From NCBI GenBank assembly GCA_035536775.1, contig DATLNM010000008.1, positions 1 to 64,000 of the forward strand: 64,000 bases of DNA, read 5' to 3'. The stretch comes from DATLNM01 sp035536775 (GTDB lineage: Bacteria; Actinomycetota; CADDZG01; WHSQ01). The position numbers and the translations under genes are program-made. Under the pieces are notes generated by a model. It saw nothing but the letters and a program-made list of their open reading frames with translations, did not search any database and was not told the origin of the DNA. Shown piece by piece: positions 48,799 through 57,285 of this stretch (its first letter is position 1; each line of letters opens with the position of its first letter).

Positions 48799-48984
48799 CT
48801 AGTCGTCCTTGCCGTCGGTGTCGGCCTCGTCGATCTCCTGTTCGATGTCCTCACCGACGTCCTCGATCTCGTTTCCTATCTCCTCTATGTCCTTCTTGTC
48901 CTCGTTGTCACACGCGACCATGCCGCTGAGCCCCAGGATCGCGGCCAGCGCGACGGCGGCAGCTCTGTGTCGTCTCATATGCAC
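48799..48984 (-). CDS. Small acidic lipoprotein
   Basis: 61 residues. A basic start and hydrophobic stretch end in the lipobox SGMVAC (Cys25); the remaining 36 residues are highly acidic and helical (DNEDKKDIEEIGNEIEDVGE). It would sit on the outer face of the membrane. No family recognised. It is divergent from the LVIVD protein at 49084. Confidence 0.75.
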   Translation of the reverse strand: MHMRRHRAAAVALAAILGLSGMVACDNEDKKDIEEIGNEIEDVGEDIEQEIDEADTDGKDD

Positions 48985-49042
48985 CTCCTATGGATCCAAC
49001 GGTCGTTCCCTCCCGATACCCACGAGGGCTACCTTGTACGCC

Positions 49043-49064
49043 CCCGCAGGGGCGCCGCTGCGGG
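49043..49064. other. Hairpin in the 5' region of the LVIVD gene
   Basis: Seven-base arms CCCGCAG (49043-49049) and CTGCGGG (49058-49064) around an eight-base loop. The right arm overlaps GGGAGGG, the only ribosome-site-like run ahead of ATG 49084, so the fold could hide it. Weak evidence, position based. Confidence 0.25.
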
Positions 49065-49083
49065 AGGGCGAACCCTGGGTTCC

Positions 49084-50301
49084 ATGAGGACGCCGCTTCG
49101 GGCCATCGCGATCGCAAGTGCCCTTTGTCTGGCCGGCGCGCCCGGCGTTGCCGGCGCGCCCAGATCGCGGTCATGTCCGAACCCCGTGATGGCCCACGAC
49201 CTCGCGCGCCACGCGGTGCCGGCTGGGCACACGATCTCCTGCGGGGTCGCGCGGGTGGGGAGCGTCGAGGTGTCTGAAATTGGAGGCCTCGGGCGTATCG
49301 AGAAGCATGATGACCTCATCGCCGCCCTCCAGCGTGACGAGGGCATCGTCGCGCTGGTCGATGTGAAGAACCCGAGTCGTCCTCGCAAGATCGGCGAATG
49401 GGGCAACGATGCCCAGCAGTCGCTCGATGGGGACGTCGCGTTCTCCGACGACGGGCAGTGGTTGTTCTACGCCCGCCAGACAGTGCAGTTCTCTCAGGAC
49501 GGCATCCACGTCCTCGACATCTCCGACCCCACCGCGCCGGTCGAGGCGTCATATCAACCACAAGGGGGAACTTTTCGCGTCGTCTATTACAAGACCGGGG
49601 CCGATGAGTACGTCATCACGCTCGACGCAACCGCCGGGCTGGTTATCAACCGATTCATCAGGCCCGCGGGGATCCTCGTGCCGGTGTCCATCGACGCGTT
49701 GCCTGCGCTCAAGGTTGGAGGGCCGGCGTCAGCGGGCTTGTTCATCGATCCCGATGACCCCCACTTCGGTGTCCCGACGCTGTACGTGACGACGGGTCAG
49801 ACGGGCCTTCAGATCTTCGATATGTCAGAGCCGGCCGCGCCCCAGGCGATCGCGACGGACCTCGGGAGCAGCACCGGTCTCGCCGAGGTCGAGGTGGCCG
49901 GGGGCGCACGTGACCGGACCGTGTACCTCGCGCCGGAGTACTGGTTCGTGAAGAACCTCGAACCTCAGATCGAAGTCGTAGACCTCAACGAACCCGGGGA
50001 AACGCCGCGCCGGATAGGGGTTACGAAGCTTGCCGATGATCTCTGGCGCGTCCAGGGGATGGCCGTGTCGAACGGTTACCTCTACGTCGCCCATTCGCAT
50101 GCCGGGTTGGCGATATTCGATGCGAAGGGCGTCCTAGTTGGCGTGGATCAGCGTTTCGGAGCGCGCAACGAAGCATCTCGTGTAGCACCCGGCACCCCAG
50201 GTGCGGTGCCGTACGTGTTCGACGTCGAGGTCGATGGTGAGCTCGTCTACGTCAGCGATGCGGCTACCGGCACCCTGACGATCCTTCGCCACAACCCGTA
50301 G
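49084..50301 (+). CDS. Secreted LVIVD-repeat beta-propeller protein
   Basis: 405 residues from ATG 49084, which starts a clear signal peptide (1-21, ending VAGA). Repeats of the LVIVD type are visible: IVALVDVKNPSRPRKIGEW, GIHVLDISDPTAPVEASY, GLQIFDMSEPAAPQAIAT and IEVVDLNEPGETPRRIGV, each a strand pair ending in P-R/A-P. They should fold as a propeller that binds ligands or partners outside the cell. No catalytic motif is seen. The start may be controlled by a hairpin (49043-49064). Confidence 0.87.
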   Translation: MRTPLRAIAIASALCLAGAPGVAGAPRSRSCPNPVMAHDLARHAVPAGHTISCGVARVGSVEVSEIGGLGRIEKHDDLIAALQRDEGIVALVDVKNPSRPRKIGEWGNDAQQSLDGDVAFSDDGQWLFYARQTVQFSQDGIHVLDISDPTAPVEASYQPQGGTFRVVYYKTGADEYVITLDATAGLVINRFIRPAGILVPVSIDALPALKVGGPASAGLFIDPDDPHFGVPTLYVTTGQTGLQIFDMSEPAAPQAIATDLGSSTGLAEVEVAGGARDRTVYLAPEYWFVKNLEPQIEVVDLNEPGETPRRIGVTKLADDLWRVQGMAVSNGYLYVAHSHAGLAIFDAKGVLVGVDQRFGARNEASRVAPGTPGAVPYVFDVEVDGELVYVSDAATGTLTILRHNP

Positions 50302-50307
50302 GTCGGG

Positions 50308-51306
50308 TCAAGCCCTCTCGGACGCGAGCGCCGCTTCGCCGACCGAGAACTCGGGTTGAGCTCGGTGAGCTCTCTCGGGTTCATCTGTCTCCTGACGAAC
50401 GATGAACACGACTGACGACACGACTAAGGCTGCTCCCGCGAGGATCAAGGGCGTGAACGATTCACTAAGCACCAGCCATCCGAGGACGATCGCTATGACC
50501 GGATTGACGTACGCGTAGGTCGCGACTTTTGAGATCGGCGCGTGCTGGAGGAGCCAAACGTACGCGGTGAATGCGAGCCAGGAACCGGCCACGACGAGGT
50601 AAAGCAGTGCCAGCCACGACGCCGTCGAGACCTGCGAGATGCTGAAGCCCACCGCCTCGCCAGTTGCCAATCCTGTGAGCGTCAGCAGCGCGCCGCCGCA
50701 GATCATCTGAACGGCTGTGGATAGGAAGATGTCCTTTGGGAGGGCAAGGCGCTTCGCGAAGAACGACCCCGTCGCCCATGAGGCAGCGGCCGCAACGAGC
50801 AGCAGGAGCCCTGTCGCTGATGACGCAGACCCTCCGCGCGGCATCAAGAGGAGTGCGACACCCACGAAACCGACGAGGACGCCGACGAGCGTCGTGGTCG
50901 GGATCGTCTCCCGGGCGAGCTTGCGCAACAGGATGACCCAGAGCGGCACCGAGGCGATGGTCAACGACGCGAGGCCGGACCCAACGCTCTGTTCAGCGAC
51001 CATGACCAGCCCGTTGCCCCCGAGCAGGAGAGCGCCGCCCACGATCGACGACGCGAGGATCTCCCGGCCGCTGACCCTCAAAGCACGCCACCCTTTCAGC
51101 GCGCCGATCAGGAGGTAGGCGCCGACCCCCGCGATGAGGAACCGAGCGCCCGCGCTCAGCAATGGGGGCGCGGTTTCAACCGCGATGCGGATCGCGAGGT
51201 AAGTCGAGCCCCACACGATGTAGACGACCCATAACGCGGCCCACACATGCCACGACCGTGCCGAGCGGTCTGGTTTTGCCTGAAGGTTCATATCTCTGGC
51301 GAACAT
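50308..51306 (-). CDS. EamA (DMT) family permease
   Basis: 332 residues with ten hydrophobic helices and the duplicated EamA fold: WVVYIVWGSTYLAIRIAVE (first repeat), VLVGFVGVALLLMPRGG and KVATYAYVNPVIAIVLGWLV (second repeat). Closest in style to YedA/RhtA-type exporters of amino acids or drugs. ATG 51306 used, ATG 51291 possible. It is convergent with the LVIVD gene, 6 bases apart. Confidence 0.9.
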   Translation of the reverse strand: MFARDMNLQAKPDRSARSWHVWAALWVVYIVWGSTYLAIRIAVETAPPLLSAGARFLIAGVGAYLLIGALKGWRALRVSGREILASSIVGGALLLGGNGLVMVAEQSVGSGLASLTIASVPLWVILLRKLARETIPTTTLVGVLVGFVGVALLLMPRGGSASSATGLLLLVAAAASWATGSFFAKRLALPKDIFLSTAVQMICGGALLTLTGLATGEAVGFSISQVSTASWLALLYLVVAGSWLAFTAYVWLLQHAPISKVATYAYVNPVIAIVLGWLVLSESFTPLILAGAALVVSSVVFIVRQETDEPERAHRAQPEFSVGEAALASERA

Positions 51307-51358
51307 GGCGCTTCCGAAGGCTATTCCGTGCGGTCGATAACTTCGAAGAATCGTAGGT

Positions 51359-53389
51359 CTAGAGCATCTTGAGCTGCTCGGCGTGCAGCGATGACTTCAA
51401 CTTCGCAAGCTCGACCGGCGGCCTCCTCGGGCGGGGTCGACGTCGCGATCGCGGGAGGTCATCGAGGATGCCGCTAACGGTGGCCGAGAGCTTCTTCTTC
51501 TCGGCGGCGGAGGCATAGGTCTTTGGGTAGAGCTCGAGGTACCTCGGGACGAGGTCTGGATAGGTGGCGGCCAGCCACTCGAGGTAGACCTCACGCACCT
51601 TAGGACGCAGGTGCAGCAATATCGGCGATACGAACGTCGCGCCTGCCTCCACCGCGGCGGTCACAACCGCTCGGAGCTGGTCCTCGCCGTCGCTCAGTCC
51701 TGGCAAGACGGGCGCGACGAGAACGCCGCAGGGGATGCCGGCGTCGTTGAGCCGCCGGACGGCTTCCATCCGCTTCATGGGATGCGGCGTGCCTGGTTCG
51801 CTCGTGCGCCAGACGGCCTCGTCGAGGGTCGGGATCGAGAACGCGGTCGAAACGTCGCTGACCGCCGCTGCGTCTTGCAGGAGGTCGATGTCGCGCAGGA
51901 TCAGCGTCCCTTTGGTGAGTATCGAGAATGGATTCCGCACCTCGGTCAGCGTCTCGATGATTCCCCGGGTCAATCGATACCGACCCTCCGCGCGTTGGTA
52001 GGGATCGGTCGCCGTCCCCATCGCGATCGACTCCCCGGTCCAGCGTTTGGCGCGCAACTCCTTGCGCAGCAACTGCGGTGCGTTGACCTTCACGACGATC
52101 TTGCTGGAGAAGTCAGAGCCCGCATTCATGTCGAGATACGTATGCGTAGACCGAGCAAAGCAGTTATGGCTGACAACGCCGTTGGCGATGAAGTCGCCCG
52201 TCCCTGTCGTGATGTCGTACATGGGTATCTCGAGGCCCAAGTCTTTGATCGCGATGACGCGAAGCTGGGAGTCACCTTTAATCCCCATCCCGTCAGGGAT
52301 GCAGCGTTTCCTCGTGATGGCGGGGTCCACGGTGTGGAAGAACCGCATGCGCTCGCGGAGACCGCCAAGAAGTCGGACAACTTCAACAGGCTTGTTGGTT
52401 CCTGGCTGCATTTCGTGCGCAACCGAGAACCCAAAGTGCTTCATGGACGACGTGATCGTGCCGACGATCTCACGATCACTGTTGGAGATACGAAGAACTC
52501 CCGCGCTACATCCCCCTTCGGCATCGAAGATTCCCGCTAGGAACCCTTTCCTCCACTCGTCGGAGGGATGGTGCGGCCATTCGATGATGTCACTCACCGT
52601 GGCAAAGCCCGCTGCCGATTGATTCCGAAGGGCGTGGACGGCGCGGTGGGCTCCCACTGCTTCGGAGAAAACGAACTCCGTCGTACCCACACCAGCCTCC
52701 CCGAGGTAGGCACGACTACGTCTGAGGGCCTCGAGATCTGCTAGAGCAAGCCTGAACCGATGAACAGAATCGACCCGGCCGTTGGGACGTCGGAGTGGGT
52801 ACACGCCAAGACTGCCGTCTCCTCGAATCATCCCGCAGAGATAACCGCGCTTGTAGTCAGCGTCGCCTCGAGGTCCTGGGGCGAAGTGTCCGATGCCCAC
52901 AAGGTGATCGTTCGTTGTCAGATACGGACGTTGACCGCGGCCCGACATCCTGCCGGTCACGTGCTTCCATCCTCGGCCGCGGGCCAGGAAGCGGTGATCG
53001 CCACTCGCTGTCAACTCGGTGCCGTCCTCGAGGGTGATGCGATAAGCCCGCTTGACCGTTTGCCAGTGCGCTAGAACTTCCGTCGTTACGTAACGACGGT
53101 ACTTTCCGTCGAAAGTCGTGCCGACGATCTTGTCGGCGACGGAAAGGTCCCCAAGCCTCCTGGTTCTCCCATCGGCCATGAGGACGGGTGTTTCTCCCGA
53201 TTGGCAGTAGCTGCACGCATGCGAGCAGCCTCGGTAGGGGTTGATGGTCCAGTTGAAGGCGAAGCGGTTGCCGGGGACTTTGTTGATGATCGATTTGGCC
53301 TCGACCTCGAGGAATTCGATGCCTCGGAAGTGAGGGGTATCGAAGGTCGTTCTGCGTAGCTCGAAGAGCTTTTCCGCCGGCGCCGCCAC
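51359..53389 (-). CDS. Rv2578c/SplB-like radical SAM protein interrupted by an intein
   Basis: 676 residues. The host protein has PYRGCSHACSY (Cys55, Cys59), the start of the CxxxCxxC radical SAM motif, and after the intein CFARSTHTYLDM. Splicing would make Cys410 the third cluster ligand. The rest matches COG1533-type proteins (GTATDPYQRAEGRYRLTRGI, LTKGTLILRDIDLL, VLVAPVLPGLSD). These enzymes bind a 4Fe-4S cluster and SAM; the substrate is unknown, spore photoproduct lyase being a distant relative. Unspliced, the cluster motif already reads CSHACSYC, but that Cys62 is the intein's first residue. Mycobacterium Rv2578c has a comparable insertion. Confidence 0.92.
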   Translation of the reverse strand: MAAPAEKLFELRRTTFDTPHFRGIEFLEVEAKSIINKVPGNRFAFNWTINPYRGCSHACSYCQSGETPVLMADGRTRRLGDLSVADKIVGTTFDGKYRRYVTTEVLAHWQTVKRAYRITLEDGTELTASGDHRFLARGRGWKHVTGRMSGRGQRPYLTTNDHLVGIGHFAPGPRGDADYKRGYLCGMIRGDGSLGVYPLRRPNGRVDSVHRFRLALADLEALRRSRAYLGEAGVGTTEFVFSEAVGAHRAVHALRNQSAAGFATVSDIIEWPHHPSDEWRKGFLAGIFDAEGGCSAGVLRISNSDREIVGTITSSMKHFGFSVAHEMQPGTNKPVEVVRLLGGLRERMRFFHTVDPAITRKRCIPDGMGIKGDSQLRVIAIKDLGLEIPMYDITTGTGDFIANGVVSHNCFARSTHTYLDMNAGSDFSSKIVVKVNAPQLLRKELRAKRWTGESIAMGTATDPYQRAEGRYRLTRGIIETLTEVRNPFSILTKGTLILRDIDLLQDAAAVSDVSTAFSIPTLDEAVWRTSEPGTPHPMKRMEAVRRLNDAGIPCGVLVAPVLPGLSDGEDQLRAVVTAAVEAGATFVSPILLHLRPKVREVYLEWLAATYPDLVPRYLELYPKTYASAAEKKKLSATVSGILDDLPRSRRRPRPRRPPVELAKLKSSLHAEQLKML
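52163..53206 (-). other. Intein (348 residues) with LAGLIDADG endonuclease domain
   Basis: Runs from Cys62 (CQSGETPVLMADGRTRRLGD, the block A start) to Asn409 of ANGVVSHN, followed by Cys410. Block B TASGDHRFLARG holds the TxxH motif. Two LAGLIDADG motifs, YLCGMIRGDGSLG (183-195) and FLAGIFDAEGGCS (283-295), indicate a homing endonuclease; acidic catalytic residues are present. All splice residues (Cys1, block B His, terminal His-Asn, Cys+1) look intact, so it should be active. Confidence 0.93.
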
Positions 53390-53421
53390 CTAGTCAGTAT
53401 AGAACGTATGTTCGATAGTGG

Positions 53422-54312
53422 CTAGCCCTCTAGTTGCGGGCGGATAGGTCGTACGTAGGGCAGGGCAGCGGCCACGATGATCGCCGCCATGATGAGGCCG
53501 GCTCCGGCCCACCCTGTTGCGGTCAACCTCTCCCCGACCAGGATGTAGGCGAAGAGCCCCGCGAATGCAGGCTCGCTCGCGAGGATCAGCGCGGTTCGGG
53601 CCGGGGCGGTGTTCTTCTGCGCGTAGCTCTGGATGAAGAACGCGAGCGCCGTCGCGCCGAGCGCCGTCACGGCAAGGGCGGTCCACACGGTCTCCCTGCG
53701 GGGAAGAGGCAGCTCTCCCATCGCGGCAGTCGCGATGAGCGTCGTCAGGCCGCAGACCCAGAGCTGGACGGCAAGCAACGCTCCTACGTCGTGCTTCTTC
53801 ACGCCGTGGTCGGTCGCGAGGATGTGGCCGGCGAACGAACAAGCACATAGGAAAACGAGCGCGTCCCCGAGCCTGCTGCCGCCGCGCGCGCCCCCCGACA
53901 ACAGCCATAGCCCGACGGCCGAAACCGCCGCCGCGGCCCACCCCGCTCTGCCGGGACGCTCGCCGAACGCGATGCCGAAGAGCGGCGTGAGCACGACGAA
54001 CATCCCCGTGATGAAACCGGCGTTGGAGGCAGTCGTGCGCTCGAGTCCGAACGTCTGGAAGATGTAACCGGCGGTTAGAAGGATCCCCATGAAGATCCCG
54101 GTGCGAGCGGCCTCGGCAGTGAGCCGGCGGAGCTGACCCCAGAACACCGCTGAGACGAGGACGGCCGCGGGGAGGAACCGATACGCGAGGAATGCGAGGA
54201 CGGGGATCTCCTCCACGGCGTCCTTGACCATCACGAATGTGAGGCCCCATACGGCCGCGACCCCGATGAGGGCAGCTTCTGCGGCCAATGCCCTCCTGGA
54301 ACGCGAAGTCAC
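53422..54312 (-). CDS. EamA (DMT) family permease, second copy
   Basis: 296 residues with ten hydrophobic helices and both EamA halves: AALIGVAAVWGLTFVMVKDA at the start and ILASEPAFAGLFAYILVGE in the second half, the latter a strong DMT signature. Only distantly similar to the permease at 50308. Substrate unknown. Its start is clear (ATG 54312); the gene ends 32 bases before the radical SAM gene on the same strand. Confidence 0.9.
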   Translation of the reverse strand: MTSRSRRALAAEAALIGVAAVWGLTFVMVKDAVEEIPVLAFLAYRFLPAAVLVSAVFWGQLRRLTAEAARTGIFMGILLTAGYIFQTFGLERTTASNAGFITGMFVVLTPLFGIAFGERPGRAGWAAAAVSAVGLWLLSGGARGGSRLGDALVFLCACSFAGHILATDHGVKKHDVGALLAVQLWVCGLTTLIATAAMGELPLPRRETVWTALAVTALGATALAFFIQSYAQKNTAPARTALILASEPAFAGLFAYILVGERLTATGWAGAGLIMAAIIVAAALPYVRPIRPQLEG

Positions 54313-54377
54313 CCCCCGATGCTAACCAGTGGTGTCGCGATCGGAGGGTGACGGAGTCGCTTTAGAAGGGTGTGGCG

Positions 54378-54839
54378 TTACTTGTTCTCTTGCTCGATCT
54401 CTCCGCGCCACGCGCCGGTCTCGGCGCCGCGCGTCTCGATGAAGTCTTTGAACCGCTTCATGTCGCCTTTGATGCGGCTCTCGACGATCCCGAGCGCGTC
54501 CGCAGCCTTCTCTTTGAAGCCGTCCGGGTTGAACTTCATCTGCAACATCACGCGAGAGGCCGTGTCAGACAAACGGTGGAACGTGACGACCCCGGAGTTG
54601 AACAACCCGTCAGTCGAGGTCCATGCGATGCGCTCGTCGGGGTTCTGTTCGGTGATCTCAGCGTCCCATTCCTTCGCGACGCCCATTATCTCGGCCTTCC
54701 AGTGGAGACGCTTGTCGTCAAGCTGCTTGACGCTCTCGACACCCTCCATGAACTCGGGGAACTCCTCGAACTGCGTCCACTGGTTGTACGCCGTGCGTAC
54801 AGGGACCTGTACCTCCACACCCTCTTCGATCGTCGACAT
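54378..54839 (-). CDS. SRPBCC (COQ10/polyketide cyclase-type) protein
   Basis: 153 residues. START-like pattern EVQVPVRTAYNQWTQFEEFPEFMEGVESV (quoted here from VPVRTAYNQWTQFEEFPEF), KEWDAEITEQNPDERIAW and a long C-terminal helix (DALGIVESRIKGDMKRFKDF). The fold makes a hydrophobic pocket for lipids or aromatic ligands. A good ribosome site (AGGAGG) precedes ATG 54839. Function unknown. Confidence 0.87.
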   Translation of the reverse strand: MSTIEEGVEVQVPVRTAYNQWTQFEEFPEFMEGVESVKQLDDKRLHWKAEIMGVAKEWDAEITEQNPDERIAWTSTDGLFNSGVVTFHRLSDTASRVMLQMKFNPDGFKEKAADALGIVESRIKGDMKRFKDFIETRGAETGAWRGEIEQENK

Positions 54840-54896
54840 GTGACACCTCCTGGGATAGTCCTACAGAACCTGTTACCTACCCAGACGGGTCCGTGC

Positions 54897-55496
54897 TCAC
54901 CCATCTACCTGACTCTGGGAGATCACGCTGCGTAGCGTTGCAACTCCGTCGGGGTCGAGCCAGCGGGCAACCGAAGCGAGCACACTCTCGACCGTGACGG
55001 GGTGACGCGACGCTCTCAGTGACAACACCGTCTTGTAGACGAAACTGCGGTACTCGGCGGGCACGATGAGCCCGGCGATACGTCCCGTGACGCGCCACTC
55101 CTCTTCGAGCGCGGCGACGTCTGGATCGTCCAACCAGCTCTGGACCTCGCGGCCTCCGCCTTCTGATCGTGCATCGAGTCGAAGCGGAACGATATTGACC
55201 GCCCGCGACCCGGGCCGGCGCCATGTCGGTGCGTCGCGGAAGTCGGGCTCGAAACCAGCGCGTCGCGCGTCCAGCTGCTTTAGGCCTTCGACTCCCTCGA
55301 CGTGTAGGACGAGTCGCAAGCAGCGGCCATGCTCGTCGGGCACGTTGCCGCGGTTGCGGAACGCGAGCGCAGCGGCGCTCTCCAACGGTTGAAGCTGAAC
55401 GGGAGACGATTCACCGGCACGCAACGAGATCAGGAGCTGCTCGACCTCGGCGTCGGTGAGTAGGTACCAGCCCTCGACGGGCAGATGGAGGGTCAA
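54897..55496 (-). CDS. Unknown protein, coupled to membrane protein gene
   Basis: 199 residues from TTG 55496, which overlaps the upstream stop as TTGA and has a GA-rich ribosome site GAAGGGGG; an ATG at 55538 would overlap the upstream gene by 46 bases. The protein has mixed alpha/beta sequence (GWYLLTDAEVEQLLISLRAG, CLRLVLHVEGVEGLKQLDAR, WLDDPDVAALEEEWRVTGRI). No membrane segment or metal motif is visible and I do not recognise it. Confidence 0.7.
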   Translation of the reverse strand: MTLHLPVEGWYLLTDAEVEQLLISLRAGESSPVQLQPLESAAALAFRNRGNVPDEHGRCLRLVLHVEGVEGLKQLDARRAGFEPDFRDAPTWRRPGSRAVNIVPLRLDARSEGGGREVQSWLDDPDVAALEEEWRVTGRIAGLIVPAEYRSFVYKTVLSLRASRHPVTVESVLASVARWLDPDGVATLRSVISQSQVDG

Positions 55497-55780
55497 TCCC
55501 CCTTCTTGCCGCTCCCTAGGGCCGAAGCGACTAGCCATGCGAACACCGTCGCACCGAGGACGAGAGCAACGCCCAACACGACTTGGAGCCACGTCGGGGG
55601 AGGCAGAGCCAGAGCGACCAGGGCCACCAGGATGAGGAGTCCGAGGAGCGCGACGCATGCGATGACGACCGCGACGACCCAGCGCCCCAGCGTCGGAGTC
55701 GCGGGTCCCTCTTCGGGCGCCTTTAGGTTGCGCTCCGCCATCCTGATCTCGCCTGAGCTCATCTCTAAACCTTTGGCCAT
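55493..55780 (-). CDS. Two-helix membrane protein, unknown function
   Basis: 95 residues from ATG 55780 (an ATG a few codons later is possible). Two long hydrophobic segments, about 34-57 and 66-87, flanked by a charged N-terminus (RMAERNLKAPEEG) and a basic tail (SGKKGD). Translationally coupled to the following gene. No family recognised. Confidence 0.72.
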   Translation of the reverse strand: MAKGLEMSSGEIRMAERNLKAPEEGPATPTLGRWVVAVVIACVALLGLLILVALVALALPPPTWLQVVLGVALVLGATVFAWLVASALGSGKKGD

Positions 55781-55902
55781 TACCGCCGTTGTAGTTCGTA
55801 CCCTAGCGACCCGTCTGACTACCGTATAGACGTTTCCGGATGGCCGAGGGTTGCCTCTGTAGCTAGAACCATCGACGCGAAGCTCGGATTCCTTGATCCG
55901 CC

Positions 55903-57282
55903 TTAGGGACAGAGAGCTCCGACGCAGTTGTCGTACAGCGCGATCAAGGCCTCGAGGTGCGCGACCGGCGGGTCGTTGCCATCCTCTCCATCGGCCAGAA
56001 GGTTCGTGAGCTGCCAGGGATCGTCACGGAGGTCGTAGTACTCGCGAAACACGATCTGGCTTCGCTCCTCGACGTCGTAGTACTCGACGTACTGGTACTC
56101 CTTCGTGCGGATCGAAGCCCAGTCAGAGAACCCTCGGTAACGGTCCGACCAGTGTTCAAAGAAGAGAAGACTGCGCGTCGGACGCGCCAGGAGTGGTCGC
56201 CCGTCCAGGGGCCGTGTGGGCTCCGGATCGATGCCCGCGGCGTCCAGGATCGTCGGTGCGATGTCGACGGTGGTCACGAGCGAAGACTCAACCGAACCTG
56301 TGGGGACGTGGCCCGGCCACCTCATCATCAGAGGGATCTGGATCGATTCCGTATAAGGCAACCTCTTGCCCAGCACGCCGTGGTCGCCCAGCAGCTGCCC
56401 GTTATCCGACAGGAAGATCGCGAGGGTGTCCTCGTCCTCACCCAGCGCCTCCAGCGTCCTGCGGATGACCGCGACCATCCGATCCACTGACATCAGAGAT
56501 CGCAGCTGGCGCGCCCGGAGATTCCGGGCGTACCGCGACGCAGTGAAGCCGCTCCTAACGTGGTCTGGCTTGTCTGATGTGTCGAGCTCTCTGATCGCGG
56601 GGGTCTGCTCCCATTCCGGGATGGGCGCTCGTGCGAAACGTTTGGCCGGTATCGCCGGCGAGTGCGGAGCGAAGGGAGCGACGTAGAGGTACCAGGGCCG
56701 GTCGTCCTCACCCTCGAACTCGCTGAGGAGGTCGACAGCGCGATTACGGATGTACGAAGTCGAGTAGCGCTGCACAGGCTTCGTCAGAAGGCCATCGATG
56801 CTGTAAGGACGTCCTCCGTAGCCGCACGGCGCGCAGATCGCCCAACGGTCGAAGTACGGGGGGTTCTCGAGGAGCGGCCACACGTTGAAGAACTTTCCGA
56901 CAAGACCCGTTCGATACCCGGCATCATGCAGATATCGCTGCACGGTCGAATCATGGTCGAGTGCAGGGACCGAATAGTTGTCCTTGACCCCGTGGTTATG
57001 CGCGTACTGACCGGTCATGATGGATGCGCGAGATGGGCAGCACAGGGGCGTGGTCGCGAACGCCTGGGAGAACGACGTCCCACCACCTCGGAACCACTCC
57101 ACGGTCGCGTCCATGACCTGAAGTGTGTCTTCGTAGCGCTGGTCATCGGTGACGATCACAAGGATGTTCGGCCGCCCATCAGTCGCCTGACGGTCACTGA
57201 CGGGAGCACGAGGCGAGCCCGTCGCGGGGGCGATGCCCAGCAGGAGGGCGACGACGACTAGCAAGCTCGAACGGCGAAGCAT
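55903..57282 (-). CDS. Secreted sulfatase
   Basis: 459 residues. Signal peptide 1-22; sulfatase motifs NILVIVTDDQRYED (39-52), formylglycine site CCPSRASIMTGQ with Cys81 as the residue converted to formylglycine, and FLSDNGQLLGDHG (about 285-300). Similar in type to N-acetylglucosamine-6-sulfatase and related arylsulfatases. It would remove sulfate esters from sugars outside the cell, after modification by a formylglycine-generating enzyme not in the window. It starts 3 bases after the CocE-like stop, so both may share a transcript. Confidence 0.93.
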   Translation of the reverse strand: MLRRSSLLVVVALLLGIAPATGSPRAPVSDRQATDGRPNILVIVTDDQRYEDTLQVMDATVEWFRGGGTSFSQAFATTPLCCPSRASIMTGQYAHNHGVKDNYSVPALDHDSTVQRYLHDAGYRTGLVGKFFNVWPLLENPPYFDRWAICAPCGYGGRPYSIDGLLTKPVQRYSTSYIRNRAVDLLSEFEGEDDRPWYLYVAPFAPHSPAIPAKRFARAPIPEWEQTPAIRELDTSDKPDHVRSGFTASRYARNLRARQLRSLMSVDRMVAVIRRTLEALGEDEDTLAIFLSDNGQLLGDHGVLGKRLPYTESIQIPLMMRWPGHVPTGSVESSLVTTVDIAPTILDAAGIDPEPTRPLDGRPLLARPTRSLLFFEHWSDRYRGFSDWASIRTKEYQYVEYYDVEERSQIVFREYYDLRDDPWQLTNLLADGEDGNDPPVAHLEALIALYDNCVGALCP

Positions 57283-57285
57283 CTT

